Shown piece after piece: positions 21,779 through 33,465 of a DNA stretch of 64,000 nt. Position numbers and translations under genes: made by a program. Source of the stretch: Alternaria dauci (lineage: Eukaryota; Ascomycota; Dothideomycetes; Pleosporales; Pleosporaceae); the NCBI RefSeq assembly GCF_042100115.1, contig NC_091279.1:868001-932000 (forward strand). The letters run 5' to 3'. The notes beneath the pieces were generated by a model. That model was not told where the DNA came from, did not search any database, and was given only the letters and a program-made list of their open reading frames with translations. Positions within the stretch are counted from its first letter, which is position 1. Each line of letters opens with the position of its first letter.

Positions 21779-24464
21779 TCATCCAAGCCACTGAGGAAAG
21801 TAGCCATCTTGTAATGACATTGCAGCAGGCTCGTTCTCGTAGTTGAAAGGATCGCCCCAGAAGCCCTGTCTAGTTAGCCAGAAATACCAAGAGACTTGAG
21901 AGTATCGCATCACTTACAAAGTCAAAGTCGGGGATCACATCTGTGTTAGCTTGCACATCGCCTACGATGTTGTTAATGTTGCTAAGATTGATGTCATCCC
22001 AACACGGTGCATGCCCCTGGATGGACTGCATTGATTGCAATAAGTCTGGCTCAGTCGCCATTGCTTGAGGTTGAGAACGTCCTGAGATAGGCTGCTGGTC
22101 ATAGGATGCAGACGTGTTCTGGAAGGCGTAGCTTGGCATGGCTTGCATCGCCGGATATATGCTCGTGTTACTGTTCGATGTGTTGTTCATCGGCACAGAT
22201 ATAGGTGGCACCATAGGTGGATTGACATAATGGCCCGTGGACTGCGACGAACCTCTTGGGGAGAGATTATGTTCGGATACAGCCTTGTCGATCATGTTTT
22301 TCACAGCCTGCCATGCTTTGGCGCTGTTGTTCTCTCGGAGTATTCGAGACATCTGTAATGCCCTAAGTGCGCGTTGTCGATCCGGTGCGTTGAAGAGAGG
22401 GTTGCGAAGTTCTGAGAGGATATGCATGATGGCCTGGAAGGAAACAACTCCGCCTTCGAAAGTTAGCTCTTATGTCCAAGGGCGCTGGTGTTACTGACCA
22501 ATGTGCCATTGGAAGCGAGCGGCGTCAACATCCGCGGCTGCTTTATTTAGTGTCTCTACACAGTTCACTGATTTCTCAAAGATCCTACCATTGTCAGTTG
22601 TTCTTGTTCTGTGAGGTAGGACATTGTGTTGGGAGATACGTACGACCGGCGAATCTCATCCGAGAAGATTACATCACGGTAAGCACGTGGCATTCTGAGC
22701 CAGAACAGCAGGTAAGCTCGCCACTCCAGGAGCGAAGCCAGTCCCAATGTCAGCCTCTCCATTGGCACATCCATAGATAGATTTTGCAGGAATTTTCGTT
22801 GATTCTCTTCATGAACTTCGTCAAGCATGACCTTGATCTGTTCGTAGAGATCCCTAAGCTCCTGTGCAGGATCAGGACGGGATGTTCCATGGAGCCCGGA
22901 GTCGAGCATACGTCTTTCGAGGCGGTAAGTGCTCTGGATTATGCGTCGCAGGGCTCGCATGCCGTTAAATCTGACTAGTTGAAACGACATGGAAGTGAAT
23001 TTTTGTTCGTTGTAAGGTGTCAGACCAGGGCTTGCGCCATCTACCAGGTCTTCATCGTCGATGTTACGTGGCAACAGCGTAGTATAAAAGTCTTCGGTGA
23101 TACTCGGTTCCTGCCCTTTACACTCCGCAGCCCGGAACTCCAAATGGCCTAGTTGATGCCACATGCGACGACGTAGCTCGATGGTTAAGGCGTCCATAGA
23201 GCCGGTTGGAAACAAAGACGGATCTCGGTGCAGACCCTGGTTCAGCGAGATGCGGAATGCAATACCAATCAAAACCCACGCCTTGCCTATTGTACATGTG
23301 AGCGTTATCAAATTATCGAAGAGAATGCGCTTACCCATGTCCTCTTCCCTGGTGATACAAGTCAACCACAAGACGAACCCCTGCAGAATCTCAAGACTTG
23401 ATGTCGTAAGGTAGTTTTCCCGGGCCAGCGAGATTTCAATACCCAACTGAAATCGATCGAGAAGCGATTCCTTAGTCTCGCCAAACTTGTTGTGTACTAC
23501 CTTTGGGGGTAGCGAGTTGATAGCAGAGAAGTAGATGGCATAGGCGAGGGGGTGTGCTTCGCTGTTGTAGATGGAAAACTTGCGGAGCACTGTTGGTCTA
23601 TATGTGATCCTCACCATCGGGTCTACGTTTGCGAAATAGACGTCGAGGAGAATGTCACGATGCTCTTGGGTACTTGGCAGTAGGTTTCCTAGATCTGATC
23701 CTGCCCCTGCACGACCCAAGGAGAGCAGATCAACCAGACTGCTTTGTGGTACTTCCTTTCTCTCCTCGTCGGTCTTGTCGCCAAGCAAAGCCTTGATATC
23801 TTGGATCTAGTATTTCATCAGCCATGTTTCGATGTGGAAAACCTGAAAGAAATGCAAAAAAGGTAAGGTTGGCTATAGTTCGGTATATTCCAGATCTGTG
23901 GCTTCTTGTGCAAAGAAGCGAGGCTTTGGAACCGTCACTCACCTCATCAGCGAGCAATGCGAAATGCAGAGACGAAACAAATTGAGACTGTCCATCATTC
24001 AACAGTAGCGTTCCATCTCCGCCATCGGAAGCTATTCCCCCTCCCTGTGAAGTTTGGCTATTTGACGATGGGGTCAGCGCTTCCGCCTCTTTCCTATCGA
24101 AATCAATACTGGATCGTACGGATGCCGAGGGCTTCGCCCCCTGCCCTGCAACAGCTTTCTCTAGGAGATATTCCAGTCTGTCTAAGCGAGCTTGCACGTC
24201 AGTGCCTTTTCCGATCTTTCCATTGTTGTTCGTGGCTGTAGATTTCGAAATCCTTCCATTGGTGGTAGGAGCCGGTATTTGATCTGTCCAGGTACACACA
24301 TGGCTTCCTCGCGTACAGGAACCACAGACTGGATGAACATGATCACATTTGACCTTCCTGCGTCGACACGTCAAGCATGACGAAATGACGCGGTGCCGCC
24401 CTCCGCTGGGTTTGTTTGTTGAGCCTGGCGAATTAGATGATGTGCTGGTCTTGGTTTCCACCAT
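21779..24464 (-). CDS. Zn2Cys6 fungal-specific transcription factor
   Basis: Six exons: 24464-23943, 23806-23335, 23286-22644, 22584-22499, 22453-21918 and 21865-21779, giving 781 aa with all phases closing. The Zn2Cys6 binuclear cluster is at about residues 30-58 (CLTCRRRKVKCDHVHPVCGSC), followed by a coiled-coil-like linker (VQARLDRLEYLLEKAV). The middle-homology region (Fungal_trans) spans roughly 230-480, with GKAWVLIGIAFRISLNQGLHRDP and ELRRRMWHQLGHLE. The C-terminus is Gln/Ser/Asn/Pro-rich, a likely activation region. Intron 2 (23287-23334, 48 nt) is stop-free and in frame, so automatic models may retain it; removing it restores the canonical segment. The regulated pathway cannot be told from sequence, and no metabolic cluster flanks it. 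Confidence 0.88.
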
Positions 24465-26875
24465 GCTCGGGTAAGTGTCGTTGCAGTCTGCATATGAGAC
24501 TTGAAGTTTTCAACAATGTGGATCGGTCGCCGGGAAAGAAATGATTCCGTCACTCCCTGAAGTTCGTTGCGATTCTCGCCCCACTAGCTGAACGGGCCGC
24601 TGTTACCCGTTCCAGCCTTAGTGGCGATCAACCTTGCTCCGAGAACGACCCGCCGAAACTTTGACGCCAAACACCTCGGTACATACGAGAGAGCCTCATA
24701 GGCCGAGTACAAGCCAATGCCGTTAAGCTTCGTTTCAAGCCGTGTGTCGTCATGGTATCACATGCGAAAGTATAGCCTCATTCTTGTTGGACTGTCTGGA
24801 GGAGTACCAATCTCACGCTGCAGCTCCGGTAAAGTTAGTAAGCGTGCGTCATATACCAGCGGGTGCGGTAATAAATCGCTATCAGTTAAGGGGGTCTGAT
24901 AGGGGACCTCTAAGGAATCTCGTGATTGTTTCGTTTATTCCACCAAATACTCTTCTCAGCACGATCCAGAGTAGCAGCGGATGGTTTCTTCACGGTCTCA
25001 CTTCCTGTGTCAGTACCACGATCAATCATTCTGAGCGAAATCGTTCGAGTCCTCTCGGCTGTTCTTTATTTCGAAAGGTTTGGACCAACGTACAGCCGGG
25101 ATGGCATGATGTTGTAAGAGCAGGGGATGTCTTGAGAGTGGAAAGATTATTCGAGCCATGGTTTGATGTCTGATGACGAGGAAGAAGATACTCTTACGTC
25201 GCACGTGCACTCGCAGTACGACTCAAGATACTGCTTATAGTCAGCTCCAGTCGCATGCTTGCGATATGATCCTTTTTAGCCCTGGTTCTTACTAAAACAA
25301 TTTCAAAGTAGGCAAAACTACCTATGTTGTCACCTTTTATCTACGAATGACAACGGCTACGACGGGTTTGTGTCGTCCATGCTTCGCACCAAGCAACGCT
25401 TCACGCCCCTTTTTGACACGACATCCAATCTAAGCCCAGCGCTTTCCTTTATTATGTTCCGGTAAGGCCTCTTGCAAATCAAAGTTCATGGTTTGTAACG
25501 TGGCTCAAAGATACCAGACAGCGGTCTTGCCCTCCGAGATCGAGGCTCTTGTATAGAGGTCAGTTCAGTGACCTTGAGCACCATTAGCACATCCTATCGA
25601 AGAAAGTCTACACGTCATGGCGCAAATGAAGGGAGGAAAGCCTAGATGGACTAACGCGTGGTCATAAAGGATCCCATAATCGCCAAACATCAGTCGCGAT
25701 ATAATGGAGGCTTGAAGAGGAGGCTTTTATGGTCCATGCTTCTTCTCGTGATCGGCGCGTCCACGGACAGAGCTGTAGTACAACATGCTTTCAACCTACA
25801 GGCGCATCCTCCTCTTTTGCAACCACGGACTGCCCAGTCAGCAACAACACATCTTCCACCTCCAAAACACCCGATTGGTCACCCAGAGCGATACAATTTG
25901 ACGGAGCATTGTCGACGTGACACGGACGGACGGGATGAGGGGGCTGGGGAAGGTAGGCGACAATGATTGGTGTATACGAGATGCACAGTGGGGAGAAGAA
26001 TTGCGGAGGCCGGAAGTATTGTGTACTCCAGGATGAGGCTTGCTGGCGGTGGCAGAGTGGCTAGGTGGCCTTTGCACCATATACTTTTAGGACGGGAAAT
26101 TGCGTATATCGATGAGTTACCGTGTCCGTCAGCAGAATTGAGTTTGCAAACACAGCCATGACGGTGGGCAGAAACGTGGTTTGGGTCGACGAGGGCCGAG
26201 GTGATGCCGTGGCGTTGTCGCATTGAGGTGACAGGTGCACGCTAGATTAGCGAAGATGCCGGAAGCCTCCCTCTTTTCCACCCAATCGTGGACCCATCGC
26301 CGTGTGCAATGCACCTGGTCACACGTCACTGGTGTGATTGCAGCTCGTTTTGTCTCCTGCTCGCTCTGAGTGGTGCATGCTGAACCGCCAGGGCTTCCTT
26401 TCGCGGCGAGGCTGGGCCTAGAGATAGCAGCAAAGCTTGCTTCCGCCATGCTGCCCGTCCTGGTCCTTGGTTAGGGCCTACCCACAAGCTCGTCCAGAGA
26501 GCATCCAGCCCATTCTCCCCAGGCCAAACACACATACATACACAGACACACATCGTCGGCCCCGCTGCAGCCTTGTCCGAAGCTGGTCTGAGATGAGACT
26601 GCGGGAACGGATAGCAGCATAGACTACCAAGAGGCTTCACCGCTGGCAGGATCAACATTGAGCGCATACCACCAGGGCAACATGCTCGCTCTTTGTTGAG
26701 ATGGCGACTCTATCTCCCGGTGCGTGTGGGCTCTGGGGCTATTGGGATATAGAGCGCTGACCACGTCGCATCCATAGATGTCCGCCATTCGACTCTCAAG
26801 TCGCTCAAGCTCACCTGCCCCTCCGCTGAAGTCATTCAAGAGCCGCACTCTGTGTCGACGGTCGAATCGCCCGTC
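24465..26875. other. 2.4-kb intergenic region upstream of the Zn2Cys6 regulator
   Basis: No supportable gene. Candidate ORFs at 24742-25173 (plus) and 26326-26667 (minus) have no recognisable motif. The region joins two divergent genes, so it holds both promoters. A CA-rich simple stretch occurs near 26526-26552. The length is consistent with a regulated promoter for the transcription factor, but no specific site is identified. Confidence 0.35.
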
Positions 26876-28241
26876 ATGGAGCAACAAGGCTACCCATTTC
26901 CCGAAGCAGGAGACGAATGGTCGGACGAAGAGGTCCTGATTCCCAGGCATAGACGGAAGGCGCCGTATATCCCACCACTCAAGTTCGAGAAAGTGACCGC
27001 AACGTCAGCCGAAGATACATCGTCCGATGAGTCTTCAGCGTCACCGCGCCACCACCGGCTAAGCTCGACCATCAGTCCCCTTGTACCGCCCAAAAGCTCG
27101 TCGCGACCGGACGCGTCGAGGGGTAACAGTCAAGATGACCTCATACAGCGGTACTATCAAGTCACCAAAGAGCGCGATGCGCTGAGGAAAGAGCTACAAA
27201 GGAGGAGCATGGGTCCGCATGGCTTACCCGCTAAACGCACCGTCCTGTACAAGTCGGAGGAAAACACTCTGGTGGAAGAGCTACACGCGCTGCGATACGA
27301 GATCCGGCTATGGAGCGAAGAGTACTTTGGTGGGCCCATCAAGGCCTCGAGCAAGCGTCCATATCTGCACAGAGCAAAGGAGCTGTTTGGGAACCTCACA
27401 GACAACTATCAGATGTACCTCAAGGACCCAGAAGAGCGGCCGCTTCTCATACAGGCCTATGTGTGGATGAAGCTGCAACAGAAGATCTTCAACAATTGGC
27501 AGAAGGGAAGTGGATACGTCTGGGCGGGCAAGTTGGGCGACAGGAAGCTACGTGAGATCAACGACACGCTGCGCAAAGGTACAGTCCCAAGTGTGCTTCA
27601 GTCCCGTTGTGAACGCAACGCTAACAACACGCACAGCTGTCAAAAACGAGGCCGAGGCCGAAGAGTACCACCAATGGCGCGCCATGACTGTGAACCTCCT
27701 AGTCCCCCAAGTAGACGGCAAATGGCGTCCCACATTTGACGCCGCGCCAGTCCTAAAACGAATATCCCGCTTCTGCAGTCGCATGCGTCGCAAACTGCGG
27801 CCCTGGTCTACACATTCCTTGCGCAAAGGAAAGGAACAACTGGGAACAATCATCTCGGCGTCTGTTGCGTTGGATTTGAAGATGAAGCGTCAGCTCGCCG
27901 ATTATCGATTCGTCACATTTACTGGCGGTAAGAAGGACCAATACTGGGGCTATGGATTCTATGACAGCGAAATGGAAGATGTGTATGAAGATGACGACGG
28001 AGACAGCAGTGGTGGATATGGTGGCAGTGGCAGCGCAAAAGGCAGAAGAGTAGAATTGGCACTTGCGCCTGCGCTTGAACGATGTGGTAATGCTAATGGA
28101 CATGTCTTTGATCAAAGTTTCATGATGGTAAAGGCGGACGTGAGCTGTAAGAGGCTGGAGAAACCGAAGAAAGAGAAAAAACAGCAGCCACGGTCCAGAG
28201 GAGGTGGCAGTAAGGGTTTCTCGCTAACTTCATGGAAGTAG
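26876..28241 (+). CDS. Unrecognised fungal protein
   Basis: Exons 26876-27578 and 27637-28241 joined by a 58-nt intron with a CTAAC branch, giving 435 aa. I do not recognise the family. Residues 1-90 are acidic and Ser/Pro-rich (disordered), about 90-110 look coiled (YYQVTKERDALRKELQR), and the core (about 120-340) is rich in Trp and charged residues (LHALRYEIRLWSEEYFGG, YVWAGKLGDRKLREINDTL, YHQWRAMTVNLL). Then comes a Gly/Asp/Glu-rich loop and a basic tail (KKEKKQQPRSRGGG). No signal peptide or membrane segment is evident. The start at 26876 follows an in-frame GTG at 26852; an additional upstream exon is possible. The regular domain texture and clean intron make it a real gene; function is unknown. 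Confidence 0.75.
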
Positions 28242-28655
28242 AATTAATGGAACTATGAGACGAGTAGCAACACACCACTCCGCTTTTGTACTGCCTTTTT
28301 CCCTTTGCGTCTGTCATGTGTCTCTGATCCTACTATAGCTTGAACATGACTGATTTTATATCTTGCACAGACTTTCATCACCTCTTGAGCACTCAACCAC
28401 AAAGCAAGTTGTGGTTTCGAAATCACGAGAATCTCAGAATTAGCATCTCCTACATCACAAAACGACGCAACCTGTGAATGTACGCCAAGTACTTGCAGAA
28501 CATGTTGATTCATCACCAAGCTAGATTTAGGTCGACTGCATGTGACAAGCATTACACGTGAATCAGATCGCCTTTTAAAGAATTTCATGTATACATCAAC
28601 AGTCATCAAATGTCTACATGTTCTTATGCTTTGGTATTGGAAACACATGTACAAT
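28242..28655. other. Convergent intergenic region
   Basis: 414 bases between two gene ends facing each other. Only 3' flanks; a minus-strand ORF overlaps but shows no motif. Confidence 0.4.
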
Positions 28656-30173
28656 CTACTCCGCTTTAGGCACGACGTGAACCTCCCAGTCAGCGCCATG
28701 CGGACCCTTGACCGTTTCGCGTGGTGTTACACGGTGGAAAGGCCCTTCGTCGTTCGTGACACCGCTCTCTATAACGCCCTTCTTCTCGCCTGTCCGCAGA
28801 TACTCTAGAAAGGCAACCGATGTGTCGATGTACTCATGAAGCGCATCCTTGCTGTTGAGCGTTGTACCAGTGACCAACTTCATGATCCAAGGAACAATGA
28901 GAGGCGCATCGGTACAAGACGGATGAGCGGTGCCCATCAAAGTCATGAACCATCCTTCTTTCACATTGTTGATGATGTCCTTGACGACATTGAAGTGCCA
29001 TCCTTGACCGTAGAACTCTGACTGTTTCTCTGTCCACTCTCCACTCTGCATCACAAGTATCGGTACGTCAATGTCTTTGTTGAGTGGTCCTGATCCCTTG
29101 CCAGGGTCCAATGCAATCCCGCCGTTGATGGGCATTGCTTTCGAGCCGGCAGATTTAAGCGCTTGCATCACGCCTGTCGCGCCATACGAATGGCCTCCGA
29201 CTGTGACTGCAGACAGGTTGAGACGATTCTTAAAGCCAGGTAAGGCATCGCGTGGTGAGCCAGGCTTGAGATTCGTGATGGGCGCGTCACCTGCATTGAG
29301 TTGCGCGAAGAGCTTGATTGTTTCGCTGATCTCAGCTTCGCGGAAGTTGAGTTGCGCGGCCTTGAGGTCAAGGTCGCTCATTGGCGGTTCGGCCGCTAGG
29401 TCTCTGAGTTTCATATGCCAGACTTTTCGCTTCGTCCCATCGGGACGGTGAATGATGGTACCAGGTCCGCTTCCGTCACGGTGTTCGACAGCAGCGACGA
29501 CATAACCGTGACTAGCAATGCTTCCGAGGTAGTGAGCATAGCTCTGGCTCATTCCTGCCATGCCATGTGTGAAAACCATACAGGGAAGCCCTGCGAGATT
29601 GTCGCCTCTTTTTAGCTCTTGGTGTTCCTGCTCTGCTGCCTTCATAAGCTTTCCAAAGCCGCCTGCACCACTACCATCTTCTCCCAATATCTGTTCGGCG
29701 CTGGAAAGTATGGGCGCATCAACGACGCCCGGAATGACGGTGCTTGAGCCAAGGAGCCAGAGAGCGAATGTGAAGACCGAAGACAATTTCGACACACCAG
29801 CAAGTCGAGCATATCCCTCGCCAATGAGCGAGACTGGTTGAGGCAGCCATGGTCGTGCCCATGGTCGCTGACTAGGCGACGCCAGAGGCAGAGAAGAAGG
29901 GTAGTATAGAGTGATAGCCAATGTATTGAGTTCAAAAGCCTTCTCGCCGGTTGCCTTCAGTACAGCATCGTGGATGGTTTTCTTTTGTACCTCGGTCTCA
30001 ACATCCAGTATGCCAACCTCATGCGGTCCTGTGTACGTCGGAAGTGGCGAGGTGATTGGAGCCAAGCTAAAGAAGAGGATGCCAAAGAGTACACCTGCCG
30101 ATGCAACGAACAAAAGACGTCGTGGTGTGAGTCGGGCGGACCGGGGGGCCAGGCGGGCCATCCGGAAGACCAT
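28656..30173 (-). CDS. Platelet-activating factor acetylhydrolase-like (isoform II type) hydrolase
   Basis: Single exon, 505 aa. The N-terminus has a short basic stretch then a hydrophobic segment (RLLFVASAGVLFGILFFSLA, about residues 19-38) that fits a signal anchor, suggesting an ER or secretory location. The alpha/beta-hydrolase fold shows LPCMVFTHGMAGMSQSYAHY (oxyanion strand), AAVEHRDGSGPG, and the nucleophile elbow GGHSYGATG with Ser about 329. DPGKG after the next strand and HPSCTDAPL near the C-terminus are likely sites of the catalytic Asp and His. The family removes short or oxidised sn-2 acyl groups from phospholipids; the true substrate in fungi is unknown. Family assignment is good; substrate is inference. 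Confidence 0.87.
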   Translation of the reverse strand: MVFRMARLAPRSARLTPRRLLFVASAGVLFGILFFSLAPITSPLPTYTGPHEVGILDVETEVQKKTIHDAVLKATGEKAFELNTLAITLYYPSSLPLASPSQRPWARPWLPQPVSLIGEGYARLAGVSKLSSVFTFALWLLGSSTVIPGVVDAPILSSAEQILGEDGSGAGGFGKLMKAAEQEHQELKRGDNLAGLPCMVFTHGMAGMSQSYAHYLGSIASHGYVVAAVEHRDGSGPGTIIHRPDGTKRKVWHMKLRDLAAEPPMSDLDLKAAQLNFREAEISETIKLFAQLNAGDAPITNLKPGSPRDALPGFKNRLNLSAVTVGGHSYGATGVMQALKSAGSKAMPINGGIALDPGKGSGPLNKDIDVPILVMQSGEWTEKQSEFYGQGWHFNVVKDIINNVKEGWFMTLMGTAHPSCTDAPLIVPWIMKLVTGTTLNSKDALHEYIDTSVAFLEYLRTGEKKGVIESGVTNDEGPFHRVTPRETVKGPHGADWEVHVVPKAE

Positions 30174-33100
30174 GATGCGCGGCTTGTATTACAAATATCT
30201 ACAAGCACGAAGGATAGATGGCAAGGACTGGGAAGGGCTGTGACGTGTAGCCAGAAGTCTTGTGTGGGCTTCCCAGATCTATAAAGGAGTACGTGAGATC
30301 AACAGGGTATTTGTGGCGTGGGAAAGAAAGATGATGCCCTATGAAAGTGTTGGCCACCGATGACGTACGCGGCATCGGAGATAAGACTGACCCGATGGAC
30401 CATGCCTCTGGGTGACACTTCCATCCTCGCCTACGATATACTTGATCAAGAATTGACGTCTCACCACATCTTGTCATGATATCCATTGTTTCTAGCTTCG
30501 TCAAAGGACTTTGTTTTTCATTGAACTTCATTTAGGAGCGGATTGACGATCGGGAGTTGGTGTTTACACAACAGCTACAGCAGGGCACCGCCCATTTCTT
30601 CCCTCGAAAACTCGTTGTACAAAAAGGTCAGCGAGAAAAATAAGAGCAGAGTGTGTGAAGTAGAGTGGCAGGCGAAGCTGAGGCTATGAGCCATTTTCGA
30701 ACATGATAAAGGAGCACAACATCGAGCTTACACTGCAGCGCAACAATCAAGCAAATATTTGGCATGAGCGTTTGTCGGCAGTATGACTTCGTGGGGGCGA
30801 TATAGTGATATGGTGCGCAAACTCAGCACGCGTCTCGTCGACCATCTTCTGCGTCGATTATGTTCTCACCAGACCGTTAAGGCAACCAATTGGGTCTCCC
30901 ATCGCAAGCACATGGACTCGATGTTTGGCCAATATTGTATAAACCGATTCTTCTCTGACATTTCACTGCACAGCCATCACAAAGTGTGATAGAGGCTAAC
31001 GAGGAGAATGCGTGCGCTACGGTTTCCCGAGATCAAGAGAATGCATCAGATGTAATGCAAGTCAAAGCACCTGCTCTACTGGAAAAGAAGATCAAGAACA
31101 CAGCAGCCGCAGATCGAAAGAATCTGGTCGGCGAAGTCGAGACATTTTGCATAGGCTGAATAAGTGCCTCATGAAGCTTCACGATCGTTCCACCGCATAT
31201 GAAACAGCGTCTCGGACGACATTTAGGCTAGCCACATCATCCCCATCTGGATGATCGCCACTCTCCAACCCTCAATCCGTCTCGAGCTCTGTCCGAAGTC
31301 GCTTACATTTGCATGTGCACACTCCTGGCTACCGATGAGTGTGAGATACATGAAACAAAAGCCTCATGTACGAGCGCAGCCGGCATCGCTTCAGGCACAT
31401 TTAGCGGATCGGGTAAATCCAAACAACTTGTATATTACCCGATCTACACACTATTGACACCCTGACCCTATAACATAATTCACAACGAACGTCCCGCTCC
31501 GCGTGTACGCCCTGGAAGTTGACTTGCATATGACCAGGGACCTCGAAGTCTTTTACCCGGACGATCGTGTTCGGTTCGGCATCCCGATGAATTTGTACAC
31601 GTTCAGTTCCAGGGTTTGAACAAGGGACGTCTTGGTTCCTGCATATTCAATCAGTGAATATTAGGCGCGGTCGGTTGCGCGTAGAGGCGCAGTACAGGCA
31701 AAAAGGCGCGTTGAGATCATTAGCAGGAATTTGTTCCAATACGCGCTTCTTGAGCGAATGATCTGGTGGAGCTGCCATGTGGGTATAGAGTGGAGCCCAC
31801 CGGTCTGTTTCCTTTTCCAGTACCCTTAACCTTACTGTCTCAACAGTAAGAACAGGGTGTTTATCAGATCAGACTGTGCGCTCTGCTGCTCACTTCCCCA
31901 GATTCTGCAAGCCGTGGATATATTGGCAAGTGTGATGCAGGGTAATGACCTTGACATCGCGGCCATCATGGCCACTTTCAACACGCTTTCCCAAAAGGTC
32001 GTGTACCTACGGTGCACTATCTGATCCATCCGGTAGCCTCCAAACTCGTCAGAGGTCGTTTAGAGCCTAGATGCAAGCGACCCACTCGCAAACAACTCGC
32101 CTCCGGTATTAGCACGAACGCGAACCATCTCCACTGTCAGTCTGCCACTTAGTCATTCGGTATCACGGCACTGGCATCTTTGGGCGACTTCATTGCGAAG
32201 GAATCGCCTCGACACATCGGTGCTGTATCTAATTCGGACGATGAACCCACTTGTTTAGATCCTTTTCACGACGACGCGCTGCGTCTAACAATATGAGCCT
32301 ATACGCTGCAGGCGCCGCAATTAATATGAACAATACGTTAATCTGCACTATTTCGCAGCCAGCCATGTTCTGTGAGCAACACGGTGTCGATGAACACCAC
32401 GCGACAAACGGCTAGAGGAACGGCTTCGATTCCATATTTTCGACACACCAGTTCCCGTCGATGTTTGACAAGGAGAGTCAAACATCGAATTAGCCGAATT
32501 GTCGTGCATGTCGTCTCACAGCTCTCTCATGCTGCTGTTTGTCTATGCTTGTGCGCGTTGGTGTCGATGACGCGGAATTGCGTCGCACTGTATTTGTTCA
32601 GCCCATGTAATCGAGTTTGTGGCGTTTATGCGACAGCATTGTTGCTTTTCCTTGAGTTGCCAATTAGCCTACTCACACCAAGCCAACGGCACGGACGAGC
32701 ACGTCCATGCAGGACAAGCCTGCGCATCCGATGATGCTGCCATGGGGATCGTCAGGGCCAGATGCGTAGATCATCAGGAAGGAGGTAAAAATAGGTACAA
32801 GGAACGGCACAGGGTCAGAGAATGCGCCATGCACCTGCATAGCTCAGCGCGAGGGGCACATGACCAGTCACCTCTTCTCAAGCCACAAAGTACAGTCAAG
32901 TATAGGTCAATCAATAAGGGCGACAAAGATGATGAAACTGAGTTTGTGGTTATATTGATTCTTTTTGTATGGCAATGCTTTCAAGCATCTTTGGAGAGAG
33001 GAACGAGATCGACACAGACAAATGTTTTATGTAGTGATTCCAACATCAAATGATGATTAATTTCGCGCTCTCTAGGAAAGATAATTGTCCTTTTCAACAT

Positions 33101-33465
33101 AGGAGACGACTGTTGCGCGAATATTGTAAGACAGATCTATGTAATGAGACAAGCATGCGCCAAAGAGATGCATACAAGCGAGCTGATAAGAAGCTGACGC
33201 AAGGAAAATCGAAAAGTAGGAGACCAAATGGAACGCCTCCGGCTTTTTTGGTCTTCCGTTGACAGTAGTACAGGAAGTAGATACACAGGAGAAAAACATG
33301 ACTCGTTAATATATACATCGAATGCAATGTTGTGTCATGGTTAACGTGACAAGCATAGCCAGCCATGCTTCAGAAGCCTCCCGGGCTTCGGTTTAGTGAG
33401 GCGCTGTTAGTGGAGGTATTATTAAGGGCGCCGTGAGGATGGAGAGTTAATGGTGGTGTTTTGAG
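30174..33465. other. 3.3-kb gene-poor region
   Basis: No ORF here carries a recognisable motif; all are short and lack neighbouring splice logic. It includes the promoter of the PAF-acetylhydrolase-like gene at its left and the 3' flank of the CRIB-motif gene at its right. A perfect 12-bp inverted repeat lies at 32458-32488. Base composition looks ordinary, not strongly AT-rich as in RIP-mutated repeats. Confidence 0.35.
32458..32488. repeat. Perfect 12-bp inverted repeat, 7-nt loop
   Basis: TCGATGTTTGAC is followed after seven bases by its exact reverse complement. It could form a hairpin in DNA or RNA or bind a dimeric protein. It lies in the gene-poor region far from a supported gene. Function unknown. 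Confidence 0.6.

Noticed and set aside
24742..25173. 143-codon plus frame in the upstream region of the Zn2Cys6 regulator
   Set aside because: No domain, no intron logic and no upstream promoter feature.
30174..33465. RIP-mutated transposon remnant
   Set aside because: Base composition is not strongly AT-biased and I see no transposase-like peptide or terminal repeats.
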